Position numbers and translations under genes: made by a program. From NCBI RefSeq assembly GCF_003048595.2, contig NZ_CP049270.1, positions 186,001-250,000 on the forward strand: 64,000 bases of DNA, in the 5' to 3' direction. Source of the stretch: Campylobacter concisus. GTDB lineage: Bacteria; Campylobacterota; Campylobacteria; Campylobacterales; Campylobacteraceae. Positions 9,676 to 17,552 of the stretch are shown here, piece after piece. The notes under the pieces were generated by a model. That model had not been told where the DNA came from, searched no databases, and saw only the letters and a program-made list of their open reading frames with translations. Within the stretch, counting starts at the first letter, position 1; every line of letters starts with the position of its first letter.

Positions 9676-9681
9676 ATTCTA
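9676..9681 (-). promoter_or_regulatory. nuoA: Candidate -10 element for the nuo operon
   Basis: Read on the minus strand the sequence is TTTAGTAGAATCTT, giving a TAGAAT hexamer about 25 bases upstream of the nuoA ATG within an AT-rich tract. Campylobacter sigma-70 promoters depend mainly on the -10 box. The match is imperfect and no transcript data are available. Confidence 0.4.
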
Positions 9682-9756
9682 CTAAATTTAAATTTATTTG
9701 AGCTTGAAACGGCTTAAGAGTAGGGTGAGTATTGTGCTTTTGTGTAAAAATTACTC

Positions 9757-11391
9757 CTATTTTATCTTCTCAACTGCATCTTTTGCAGCACTTATTCGCT
9801 CGCTCTCGTCTAGCTCACGCACAAAGCCATCTTTAACTAAAATGATCCTAGTTGCTACATCAAAATAGCTATCATCGTGACTAACAGCGATTATGCTGAT
9901 GCCTTTACTTTGTAAAAATGGCAAAATTTCTTTGTAAAATTTACGCTTAAATAGCGGATCTTGGTCGGCCGCCCATTCATCTAGGATAAGGATAGAGCGG
10001 TGCTCTAAAATAGCTATTAAAAGACTTAGGCGTTTTCGCTGACCGGTTGAGAGTTGCGTGGTACTAAGCTTATTATCTATGACACTTACTTTTTTATCGA
10101 TCTCAAGTAAGGCTAAAAGCTCGTCTATTTCGCTTTGGCTAGCAAAGCCATTATGAGAGAGCGTTTGTGAAAATAGATAAAAATCAGCAAAAATAGCGCT
10201 AATCTTTGCTTGATAGCTTTGTAAATTTGCTTCATCTATCTTTGTGCTATCAAGGTAAATTTCGCCACTACTTGGACGCATTAGTCCACAAAGTAAATTT
10301 ATAAGTGTACTTTTACCACTACCATTTTTACCGATGATAAATGTTATCTCACCGCGTTTGATCTCTAAATTTACATCTTTTAGGCTAAATTTGCCGTGAG
10401 TGTAGTTGAAATTTATATCTTTTAGTTTTATGTTTTTCCACTCGCCATTTAGACTATCATCAAATTTAAAGCTTTCCTTAAATTTATTTAAATTTAAGCT
10501 CATGATCTTTTCTAAACTCACTTTTGCGCTAAGTGCAGCCGGTATGGAGCCAACCATACTCATAAACGAGCCTCTTAAAAATAGTATCGTTAGGCTGATG
10601 CTTAGTGCTGTTTGCAGGCTCGCCCAGTCAAATGCCACGCACAAAAATACACAAAGACCAACTGAGCCAAGAAGCATAATATTTGTGAAATTATCACTTA
10701 ATGCGTGATAAATATCAGCTTTTACCATATTTTGACGTTTTTTATCGCCTGTAAAATTTAACTCATCAAAGCAGACACTTGCCCTTGCTCTATTTAAACT
10801 AAGCTCTCTATGCCCCTCTACGATATCGTCGTAGTGCTTTTGCAATGCGTCATCTTGAACTCTAGAATGCTTAAAATAAAGATGAATTTTTTTCATAAAA
10901 AGTGTATTTATAAAAAGAGTCGCACCGATCCAAATGGACAAAAAGATAAAAATTTTTGGAGCGATTACACAAAGATAGATGCTAGCGCAGACGATAAAAA
11001 CTAGACTTTGTATAAAGCCAGTAGCGCTCATAAAAGCAAATGTGATCGTTTTTATGTCATTGTTTAGGCTAGCTATGATCTTTGCCTTGCCGATCTCATT
11101 TATCACGCTATTTGGCGTATCTAAAATTTGCTTTATGCTTTGATATCTAAGCTCGTAGATAAATTTATGCCCAAAATTTGTAAGCGATATATTTGCGGCG
11201 ATGGCGCTTACAAAAAACAAGAGCAAAACCACTATAAATTTAACTGCTATAAAGGTGTCAAATTCTTTTAAATTTACAAGCTCATTATTTATAAATGAGA
11301 GGGTCCAAACACCAAGTCCGCTAAATACGAGTGTTAATAATACTATTTTAGAAATTTGGTAGATATTTTTTTTGATTAAATTTGCAAGCAT
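9757..11391 (-). CDS. ABC exporter, fused permease/ATPase (YojI/PvdE cyclic-peptide transporter type)
   Basis: A 544-residue half-transporter with about six hydrophobic helices in residues 1-300, then an ATPase domain. Walker A is GKNGSGKST, the signature is LSTGQRKRLSLL, and Walker B runs into ILDEWAADQDP, a form characteristic of the PvdE/SyrD/YojI cyclic-peptide export group rather than of MsbA-type exporters. The expected role is export of a small peptide or siderophore-like molecule from the cytoplasm. The ATG shares its A with the stop of the upstream radical SAM gene (TAATG), so the two are translated together. The substrate is unknown and no small precursor gene is visible nearby. Confidence 0.85.
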   Translation of the reverse strand: MLANLIKKNIYQISKIVLLTLVFSGLGVWTLSFINNELVNLKEFDTFIAVKFIVVLLLFFVSAIAANISLTNFGHKFIYELRYQSIKQILDTPNSVINEIGKAKIIASLNNDIKTITFAFMSATGFIQSLVFIVCASIYLCVIAPKIFIFLSIWIGATLFINTLFMKKIHLYFKHSRVQDDALQKHYDDIVEGHRELSLNRARASVCFDELNFTGDKKRQNMVKADIYHALSDNFTNIMLLGSVGLCVFLCVAFDWASLQTALSISLTILFLRGSFMSMVGSIPAALSAKVSLEKIMSLNLNKFKESFKFDDSLNGEWKNIKLKDINFNYTHGKFSLKDVNLEIKRGEITFIIGKNGSGKSTLINLLCGLMRPSSGEIYLDSTKIDEANLQSYQAKISAIFADFYLFSQTLSHNGFASQSEIDELLALLEIDKKVSVIDNKLSTTQLSTGQRKRLSLLIAILEHRSILILDEWAADQDPLFKRKFYKEILPFLQSKGISIIAVSHDDSYFDVATRIILVKDGFVRELDESERISAAKDAVEKIK

Positions 11392-12755
11392 TATATCGCA
11401 GCTCGTGGCTGAATGATATTTGGCTCATACTTTTGTTCAGTATTTTCGCTCATTATACGAAGTACCTTGCTTCGTTTTATCTTAGCGTCATCTTTAAATA
11501 TCGCACGCACTTTGTCCATGCCAGCATAAAAATCACGCATAAGCACGATGCAGATATATTTGCCAAAAAATGTCGGCTTAATAATGCCATTTTCTTCATA
11601 TATTGCATTTACAAGCTTAAGTAAGCTAAGCTCCATAAATAAGGCTTTGTTGATGTTTGTGTTATTTTCATCGTTATATCTTTTAATATCAACTCCGCCA
11701 TCAAAAAGCCTTGTTAAAAATGTGTATTTAAGTCTCTCTTTCTCGCTAAAACCACATTTTGCGATGACTGGACTTTGCCTATTTTTTATCCTTTTGCCGT
11801 ATTCAAGTAGATTAAATGCGTTTATTACAAGCTCACCGTTAAGAAAGCTAAATGCTCCGCTACCAACGCCAAGATACTCTAAATTTGAGCCAACATATTC
11901 GTCGCGAAGGTCGGCACTTTTTTCATTTGAAAACGCCCAGGCGTTGCTTTGTTTGTAGTTACTTTTGCTAAATTCTTCAGTGATTATCTCATAAAATTCA
12001 CGCTCGTTATCTACGTTTGAAACACCAAGCGAGCGAGCTATATTCTCTCTTGTTAGCTCTGATTTCATAAGTGGATAGAAGGTGATCTGCTGCGGATAGA
12101 TCGATTTTGCAGTATTTATGTCGTTTATGAGCTGCTCTTTTGTTTGATTTGGCAGGTTAAAAATAAGATCCAGGCTAATGACTGGAATTTTGCCAAGAGC
12201 GAGCTCAAGTTTTCTTTTTATCTCCTTGGCTGAGCCAAATTTTTCATATCTGCCAACTCTCTTTAACGTTTCATCATCAAAGCTTTGTACGCCAACACTT
12301 AAGCGATCAATTAATCCATCAAATCTGGCTAAACTCTCGGGTGAAATGTGATTTGGATCGCTTTCTGCTGAAATTTCATCTATACTAAAAAGATCTTTTG
12401 CAAGCTTAAGTGTTTTCTCAAGCTCAGGCTCATTTATAAGCGTCGTACCACCGCCAACATAAAGTGAATCAAAGTCAAATCCAGCCTCTTTAACCTGCCT
12501 CATCTCTTCACGTAAATTTTCAAAGTAAATTTTCGCAAGCTCTTGCTCATAGTGGTACTTATGAAACGAGCAATACGGGCAAAATGTGTGACAAAATGGT
12601 ACATGTGCGTAGAGCATATACTTTTTGTCTTTTTTGGGAGTTTTGGTGTAGGTTGTGGTTAAAATGTCTATATTAAATTCATTATATAGTGATCTTTGAA
12701 TAGAATTATGAGCGTAATTTACGGCAAAATTTTCGACAATATTTTTAAAGATCAT
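11391..12755 (-). CDS. Radical SAM protein, HemW/HutW-like (coproporphyrinogen-oxidase family)
   Basis: A 454-residue radical SAM enzyme. The cluster motif CHTFCPYC (CX3CX2C) lies near residue 55, followed by SF rather than the extra Cys of true HemN, so it is unlikely to be a coproporphyrinogen III dehydrogenase. The glycine-rich SAM segment LYVGGGTT and the motif DRLSVGVQSF are typical of the HemN/HemW/HutW superfamily. HemW is a heme chaperone; HutW/ChuW opens heme anaerobically. Either function is possible, and the C-terminal 70 residues look lineage-specific. Its coupling to a cyclic-peptide-type exporter is unusual for a housekeeping HemW and argues for a specialised heme or peptide pathway. 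Confidence 0.75.
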   Translation of the reverse strand: MIFKNIVENFAVNYAHNSIQRSLYNEFNIDILTTTYTKTPKKDKKYMLYAHVPFCHTFCPYCSFHKYHYEQELAKIYFENLREEMRQVKEAGFDFDSLYVGGGTTLINEPELEKTLKLAKDLFSIDEISAESDPNHISPESLARFDGLIDRLSVGVQSFDDETLKRVGRYEKFGSAKEIKRKLELALGKIPVISLDLIFNLPNQTKEQLINDINTAKSIYPQQITFYPLMKSELTRENIARSLGVSNVDNEREFYEIITEEFSKSNYKQSNAWAFSNEKSADLRDEYVGSNLEYLGVGSGAFSFLNGELVINAFNLLEYGKRIKNRQSPVIAKCGFSEKERLKYTFLTRLFDGGVDIKRYNDENNTNINKALFMELSLLKLVNAIYEENGIIKPTFFGKYICIVLMRDFYAGMDKVRAIFKDDAKIKRSKVLRIMSENTEQKYEPNIIQPRAAI

Positions 12756-12939
12756 AACTAATCGCCTTAAATAAGTTTGGTTTTAAATTGATGTGTTAGG
12801 ATAGCTAACTTTTAATAAATTTAGCCTTGTGTTAAAGAAATTTTTAGGTAAGGCCAGCAAATTTGACTAAAAATTTTTAAAATTTAAAACCTTCAAATTT
12901 CACATATACACCAAAATTTAGCCCTAAAGCTTAAGGATT

Positions 12940-12990
12940 TTACTCCTTGGCTCTTGAGATGATCTTGCTTGAGTCAAGCTCAAATTTACC
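12940..12990 (-). pseudogene. Displaced second copy of the downstream tail of the 426-residue membrane protein gene
   Basis: Just past the stop of the neighbouring membrane protein gene, the minus strand encodes in a different frame KGKFELDSSKIISRAKE and a stop. The intact gene ends TIRFELDASKIISREK and a stop. The two stretches also agree closely at nucleotide level (ctcttgagat with aagcaag/agtaaaa variants). This is the 3' remnant of a homologous gene, left by duplication or by replacement of the gene's 3' part. Confidence 0.75.
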
Positions 12991-12994
12991 TTTC

Positions 12995-14275
12995 TTATTT
13001 CTCTCTTGAGATAATTTTACTTGCGTCAAGTTCAAATCTTATTGTCTCATTTTTTTCACAACCTATTGCTTCTAAATAATAAAACTTTCCTAGTGTTGAT
13101 AGGGCTTTGATATTGTGAAGTTTTATAACTCCGCCTGTCTCGTTTTCATCATAATAAGTTTTACTATCATCACAACATTTGCCATTTTTGAAAATTTTTT
13201 CTGGTAAAGCTCCTGCTACACTTTTTTCAATAGATAAATATTTATATTCAATGTTTGTCATCCCGAGCCAATGCAAAATTGCACCTGAGGATAACAAATA
13301 TAAAATTACTAGTACTACAGTTGACACGGTCACTAAGAGTAGTTTGTAATCATTTTGTTTATAAAAATATTCCAAACCTTTAAAATATGACAGTGTCATA
13401 ATAGAGAATCCAAGCATTGTAGAATAAAACCATATATCAAGATTAGTCCATTCTATTTCAAAAGAGTAATTTATTATAAAAAATAAAATAAATAAAATAA
13501 ATAAAATAGATATAGTAAATATAGTAGGTACAATATATCTAATAACTTTTGTAATAAGTCTATCAATTTTATCAGTGTTGTTTTTATCATCTTCTATAAT
13601 AGTTTTATTAAGTATAGTGTATGCAAAACATACAACTAATTTATCATTATTGATTTTTTTATCCACTAAAATAACTAAAAACAAGTAGATGATAGAACCA
13701 CCTAAAGAATAAACCATAATATTAAATGGCATTTTATTCGTATTGATGTAATTAAATGCCGCTGTAAGAACTAATATGAAAAGGGGAAGTAAGGAAAGCC
13801 CAAAACAAAACATCCAAGTTTTTGTTTTTTTATTTTTATAGTAGCCTGGATAAAATAGACATGGCAATATAATAAAGAGTGAAATAATAGTCAATATAAA
13901 AAAGAGCAATACACCAACGTATGCTACATCTGACCCGCCCAAGTCAGGAAAATATCTTAACTCAAACCCAAAATATACAAAATAACAGATCATGCCAACC
14001 ACGCTAATACCAGATAGTATCAATGGGTGTAATCTTAAAAGGTTTTTTAAGACTTTATGTAAAAAATCTTTTTCCTCTTTTCTTTCTTCACTCATATTTT
14101 TTGACTCCATAAATTTCTTTTTAAGCCTTCTTCCGATACAAAGTAACTTTTTAAAATCACATGAGCTTTTTGTATTAGATCCTTTTTTACCATCCTTGCC
14201 CATATTATTTTCAGCTTTGTTACTATTTATGGAATTTGTTTTATTTCTTGGTATTCGCTTATTTTTTTGTTTCAT
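12995..14275 (-). CDS. Unrecognised multi-pass membrane protein with charged N-terminus and soluble C-terminal domain
   Basis: A 426-residue protein that I cannot place in a family. Residues 1-82 are strongly Lys/Arg/Asn-rich and presumably cytoplasmic. About seven hydrophobic segments follow, near 85-104, 117-141, 153-172, 186-204, 245-269, 281-296 and 311-337. Residues 340-426 look soluble, with a cysteine pair (GKCCDD) and a third Cys at about 406. The ATG has AAAGGAT about seven bases upstream. The gene is AT-richer than its neighbours and is followed by a displaced copy of its own C-terminal tail, suggesting recombination among related genes. Confidence 0.7.
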   Translation of the reverse strand: MKQKNKRIPRNKTNSINSNKAENNMGKDGKKGSNTKSSCDFKKLLCIGRRLKKKFMESKNMSEERKEEKDFLHKVLKNLLRLHPLILSGISVVGMICYFVYFGFELRYFPDLGGSDVAYVGVLLFFILTIISLFIILPCLFYPGYYKNKKTKTWMFCFGLSLLPLFILVLTAAFNYINTNKMPFNIMVYSLGGSIIYLFLVILVDKKINNDKLVVCFAYTILNKTIIEDDKNNTDKIDRLITKVIRYIVPTIFTISILFILFILFFIINYSFEIEWTNLDIWFYSTMLGFSIMTLSYFKGLEYFYKQNDYKLLLVTVSTVVLVILYLLSSGAILHWLGMTNIEYKYLSIEKSVAGALPEKIFKNGKCCDDSKTYYDENETGGVIKLHNIKALSTLGKFYYLEAIGCEKNETIRFELDASKIISREK

Positions 14276-14342
14276 AAGATCCTTTCATCTAAAATGTCTT
14301 GATAACTCAAATTTTGTTCCTAAATTTAATTTACAAATTTTG

Positions 14343-15134
14343 TTATTTAAGCACCTTTGCGATTTCGCTCCAGCCCAAATTCTCAGCAAATTCAGCTGCC
14401 GTTTTGCCGCTTTTTGTGCGGGCATTTTTATTAGCGCCATTTTCTAGCAAGAGATTTACAAGATTTAAATTTCCAGCGATCGCCTCGTGGTGAAGCTGTG
14501 TATAGCCAAATTCATCAGCGTCCGTGACCATATTTGGGTGCTCTTTTATATATTGCTTTACTTGCTCATACGTATTTTTGCTCATTGGATGCTCTATCAA
14601 ATTTTCAGGGTGCTCTTTTTGCTCGTAAACTACCAAGATATCGTTAAAATCCCTAAAATCAAGCCCCCACTCTTTATCGTGCTCTTTTAGCTCTTTCTTT
14701 TGCATGCGTGAGCGCATCGCCTGCACGCTAAATCCGCCGTATGCGCGTCCATCTATCGAAAAGAGCCAGTCACTCATCTCGTCTATCTTTGCGCTTATTT
14801 GATCGCCTAATTTCACGTTTTGCACTGCATCAGGCTCATTTATGAGCGTGCCATATATCGTTTCGCCGTCAAATTCCACATCGTCTATCCACATGTGTTC
14901 TCCGACTTCTTCGCCATTTACGATATCTAAAAAGCAAATTTTTACCATTGCATAGTCAAGCATAGGTACGATCCTGCGGCGCTCCCAGTAAACCTCACGC
15001 CAAAAATATCTAAAGCTCTCTCTGGCCTGCTCAAACGCACGCTGCATATAGTCTTCGTCGCTACTTACAAAATAGATTGGCATTTGCTTGCCAAGATCGA
15101 TTTGTTTGCCGAGAATTTTCTTAAAAAAGCTCAT
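14343..15134 (-). CDS. DUF2314 protein with C-terminal ankyrin repeats
   Basis: A 263-residue, probably cytoplasmic protein. The middle (roughly residues 60-125) matches the DUF2314 pattern: AMVKICFLD, then EHMWIDDVEFDG, GTLINEPD and KLGDQISA. The last 60 residues form about two ankyrin repeats (DEFGYTQLHHEAIAGNLNLV and NARTKSGKTAAEFAENLGW). Function is unknown; ankyrin repeats imply protein binding. It lies downstream of the large palindrome at 15.2-15.3 kb and upstream of the unknown membrane protein. A second, minimal DUF2314-like protein occurs at 57.3 kb. Confidence 0.8.
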   Translation of the reverse strand: MSFFKKILGKQIDLGKQMPIYFVSSDEDYMQRAFEQARESFRYFWREVYWERRRIVPMLDYAMVKICFLDIVNGEEVGEHMWIDDVEFDGETIYGTLINEPDAVQNVKLGDQISAKIDEMSDWLFSIDGRAYGGFSVQAMRSRMQKKELKEHDKEWGLDFRDFNDILVVYEQKEHPENLIEHPMSKNTYEQVKQYIKEHPNMVTDADEFGYTQLHHEAIAGNLNLVNLLLENGANKNARTKSGKTAAEFAENLGWSEIAKVLK

Positions 15135-15231
15135 TTTTTGTCCTTAGTGAAATAAATTTAATTGTAAATTTGCAAAAAACTGCCAAATTTAGGCTAAATA
15201 GCTAAATTTTAAATGAAAAATCTAGTGGCTA

Positions 15232-15334
15232 TTTCGCAAAATTAGGCGAGGCGATTTAAATTTTTGTGACGGGAGTTACCGAGCCGGTAATGACCGAGTA
15301 AAAATTTAAATCAACGACGCATAATAAAGCGAAA
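15232..15334. repeat. 103-bp nested palindrome (REP- or MITE-like element or structured 3' UTR)
   Basis: Outer ends are TTTCGC (15232-15237) and GCGAAA (15329-15334). Perfect 13-bp arms GATTTAAATTTTT (15253-15265) and AAAAATTTAAATC (15300-15312) enclose a more GC-rich core with a second perfect hairpin, TTACCG-AGC-CGGTAA (15276-15290). The core also carries a repeated ACCGAG motif. The element begins 8 bases after the yajQ stop. It encodes nothing. It could be a mobile palindromic repeat, a terminator or a structured RNA. No second copy was noticed in this window. Confidence 0.75.
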
Positions 15335-15341
15335 AAGTGCG

Positions 15342-15839
15342 TTATTTTAGGTTTTTGAAACTTATCGGAAGCTCTAAATTTAACCCCCGCACCAGCTTTA
15401 TACACTCCTGCAGATCATCTATGCTTTTGCTTGTCACTCTGATCTCTTCACCCCTGATCTGCGCGCTCACCTTGATCTTTGAGTCTTTGATAGCTTTTGT
15501 GATCTTTTTTGAGTTTTCACCGTCAAGCGTATCGTTTAGTTTTAGCGTCGCTTTTAAATTTCCACCACTCGCTGGCTCTCTTTTTGTCTCTGTGATCGCT
15601 ACTGGTGGGATATTGCGCTTGATGAGTTTTGAGATCACGATGTCTTTTAGCGCGTCGATCTTGTTGTCGCTTGAGCTAAGAAGCGTGATAAATTTTTCTT
15701 TTTCGTTTAGCTCGACTTCAGCTGCAAGCCCTTTAAAATCATATCTTGCTGCGATCTCTTTTTTTGCCGTCTCAAGAGCGTTTTTAACCTCCATCATATC
15801 GACCTCAGCACTTATATCAAAGCTATGTTCGGTTGCCAT
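15342..15839 (-). CDS. yajQ: YajQ family nucleotide-binding protein
   Basis: A 165-residue cytoplasmic protein of the YajQ/UPF0234 family, whose members bind nucleotides (including c-di-GMP in Xanthomonas). The start [21 protein letters not shown] and the later AARYDFKG motif are diagnostic, as is the C-terminal [12 protein letters not shown] segment. Its place next to the hydroxyacid dehydrogenase and ATP-grasp genes matches what I recall of C. jejuni Cj0374-Cj0371. It lies 17 bases downstream of the unknown 252-residue gene. Confidence 0.95.
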   Translation of the reverse strand: MATEHSFDISAEVDMMEVKNALETAKKEIAARYDFKGLAAEVELNEKEKFITLLSSSDNKIDALKDIVISKLIKRNIPPVAITETKREPASGGNLKATLKLNDTLDGENSKKITKAIKDSKIKVSAQIRGEEIRVTSKSIDDLQECIKLVRGLNLELPISFKNLK

Positions 15840-15856
15840 TTTTATCCTTTCAAAAT

Positions 15857-16615
15857 TTATTTAAATAGCCCTTTGATCTTCTCAAAAATCGACTTTTTGT
15901 CAGTCTCTTCTTGCTCTACTGCCTCGCTAATCTGCTGCATCGCAGTTTGTGCGTAGATGATAGCTCCATTTGGATCGCAGTTAAAGAGATTTGAATATGA
16001 GCTTGATTTGTTTAGATCAAGTGGATTTGGCTCCACGACCTCAGTGGCCTCGAGCAGGCCTATTTCTAGCTCGCATGCATAGTTTAGCGCATCTAAAAAT
16101 GCAGGTAAATTTTGAGCGTAAAAGCCATCAATCGCCTCTTTTATCTCGCCATCTGCTTCATAGTCAGCCTTTAGTTTAGCTACGTTTTTAGCGTTTACAT
16201 AAGCTCCACAACAGTAGTTTTCGGTGATCTCATTATAAATTTCGCCACTAAATTTATCCAAAAACTCACTTGGTAAAATTTCTCGCCAGTTGCTGACGTA
16301 GTTTTTAAATTTCTCATTTTGCCGCGCCAAAGAGCTTAGCGATGTGCCACGAGTGTAGAAATACTTTCTAAAAAATCCTTGCGTGACGGCGATACAAAAG
16401 CCGTGAGTTTTGTTAAAAATTTCATCGTCTTTATACTGCAACGCAGCACTTAGCGTATCTTTGTACTTTTGGGCGTAAAATTCCTCTACGCCAGCCTTGC
16501 TAGCAAGTGCTAAAACCTCGTCAAATTTACCGGCCTTTGTAAGCTCAAGTGCCTCAAAATACCACTTTGAAATTTCATTTTCGCTAATGGCGTGATAGCT
16601 TATATCATAGCCCAT
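15857..16615 (-). CDS. Conserved hypothetical protein, 252 residues
   Basis: I do not recognise this protein. It is soluble and acidic with no signal peptide; it begins [20 protein letters not shown]. Two adjacent cysteines occur in [11 protein letters not shown] around residue 135. The last 40 residues ([19 protein letters not shown]) form a charged, probably helical tail. Its start shares one base with the stop of the upstream dehydrogenase gene, so it is co-translated with it, in an operon running from the HTH gene to yajQ. Confidence 0.75.
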   Translation of the reverse strand: MGYDISYHAISENEISKWYFEALELTKAGKFDEVLALASKAGVEEFYAQKYKDTLSAALQYKDDEIFNKTHGFCIAVTQGFFRKYFYTRGTSLSSLARQNEKFKNYVSNWREILPSEFLDKFSGEIYNEITENYCCGAYVNAKNVAKLKADYEADGEIKEAIDGFYAQNLPAFLDALNYACELEIGLLEATEVVEPNPLDLNKSSSYSNLFNCDPNGAIIYAQTAMQQISEAVEQEETDKKSIFEKIKGLFK

Positions 16616-17550
16616 TATCTGCTCTCATTGATGAAATTTTCGATGTTTGCGACGATCTTTGCGATGAGCGTCTTTCTAGCCTCCAGGCTGCCCCACGCTA
16701 CGTGCGGCGTGATGAGCAGATTTGCTCTATTTTTTACCTTTAAAAATGGGCTATTTTTGCTCATTGGCTCGCTCTCCAAAACGTCCGTACCAAAGCGTAA
16801 ATTTCTCTCATCTATCGCGCTTGCCATCGCAGCTTCATCTACTATGCCACCACGTCCTAAATTTAGCACTATCGCATCATCTTTTAGCAAATTTATCTCG
16901 TTTGCGCCCAGTAAATTTCTAGTCTTTTCATTTAGCGGTGCGTGGATGCTGATGATGTCGCTACTTCTTAGTAGCTCGTCTAAGCTTTTTTGCTTAAATT
17001 CACTGTTTTTATTTGCTCCGCTTGTCGAGTAGTAGCTCACGTTTGCGCCAAATGCACGCGCCACTGCCGCCACGCCACGTCCTATCTCGCCAAGTCCGAT
17101 GATGCCAAATTCTTTGCCAGCGATCTCGCTGATATCCGCGCCAAGATAGGTGAAAATTTCACTCTTCACCCACTCTCCGCTTTTTACGTAGTGATCATAA
17201 AATTTGATGCGATTTGTTAGCTCAAAAAGCATGGCAAATGTGTGCTGCACAACGCTTGCGGTTGAGTAGCCAGCGACGTTTTTAACAGCTATATTTTTAA
17301 CTTTTGCATACTCTAGATCGACATTATTCATGCCAGTTGCGCTTATACAAATGAGCTTTAAATTTGTCGCCTCCATCACGGCTTTGTCGATGATGACCTT
17401 GTTTGTGATGACCACATCAACGCCCTTTAGACGAGGCATGATCTCTTCGATTTTTGTTTTTTGATAGCTGGTAAACTCGCCAAATTTCTTAAAAACACTA
17501 AGATCTACGTTTTCTCCCAGCGTTGCCGCGTCTAAACAAACGATCTTCAT
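16615..17550 (-). CDS. D-2-hydroxyacid dehydrogenase, NAD-dependent
   Basis: A 311-residue cytoplasmic oxidoreductase interconverting D-2-hydroxy acids and 2-keto acids. The Rossmann motif is GIIGLGEIGRGVA near residue 147, followed by the NAD-adenosine region. The catalytic Arg lies in LNLGRGGIVDEAA and the catalytic His in TPHVAWGS at about residue 284. The substrate cannot be told from sequence; C. jejuni Cj0373 is the syntenic equivalent from memory. The gene lies between the ATP-grasp enzyme (2 bases upstream) and the 252-residue unknown. Confidence 0.92.
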   Translation of the reverse strand: MKIVCLDAATLGENVDLSVFKKFGEFTSYQKTKIEEIMPRLKGVDVVITNKVIIDKAVMEATNLKLICISATGMNNVDLEYAKVKNIAVKNVAGYSTASVVQHTFAMLFELTNRIKFYDHYVKSGEWVKSEIFTYLGADISEIAGKEFGIIGLGEIGRGVAAVARAFGANVSYYSTSGANKNSEFKQKSLDELLRSSDIISIHAPLNEKTRNLLGANEINLLKDDAIVLNLGRGGIVDEAAMASAIDERNLRFGTDVLESEPMSKNSPFLKVKNRANLLITPHVAWGSLEARKTLIAKIVANIENFINESR

Positions 17551-17552
17551 CT

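Noticed and set aside
11391-12755. Oxygen-independent coproporphyrinogen III oxidase HemN
   Set aside because: The fourth cysteine of the HemN CX3CX2CXC motif is missing (SF instead), so a HemW/HutW-like role is more likely.
12795-12809. GTTAG-GATAG-CTAAC palindrome upstream of the radical SAM gene as an operator
   Set aside because: Five-base arms in AT-rich DNA with no further support.
14343-15134. Ankyrin-repeat protein as a secreted effector
   Set aside because: No signal peptide, no secretion marker domain and no toxin-like motif; DUF2314 is a widespread cytoplasmic domain.
15337-15864. 175-residue open frame antisense to yajQ
   Set aside because: It is the mirror of a well-conserved gene, has no ribosome-binding site and is Ser/Phe-rich in the way typical of antisense frames.
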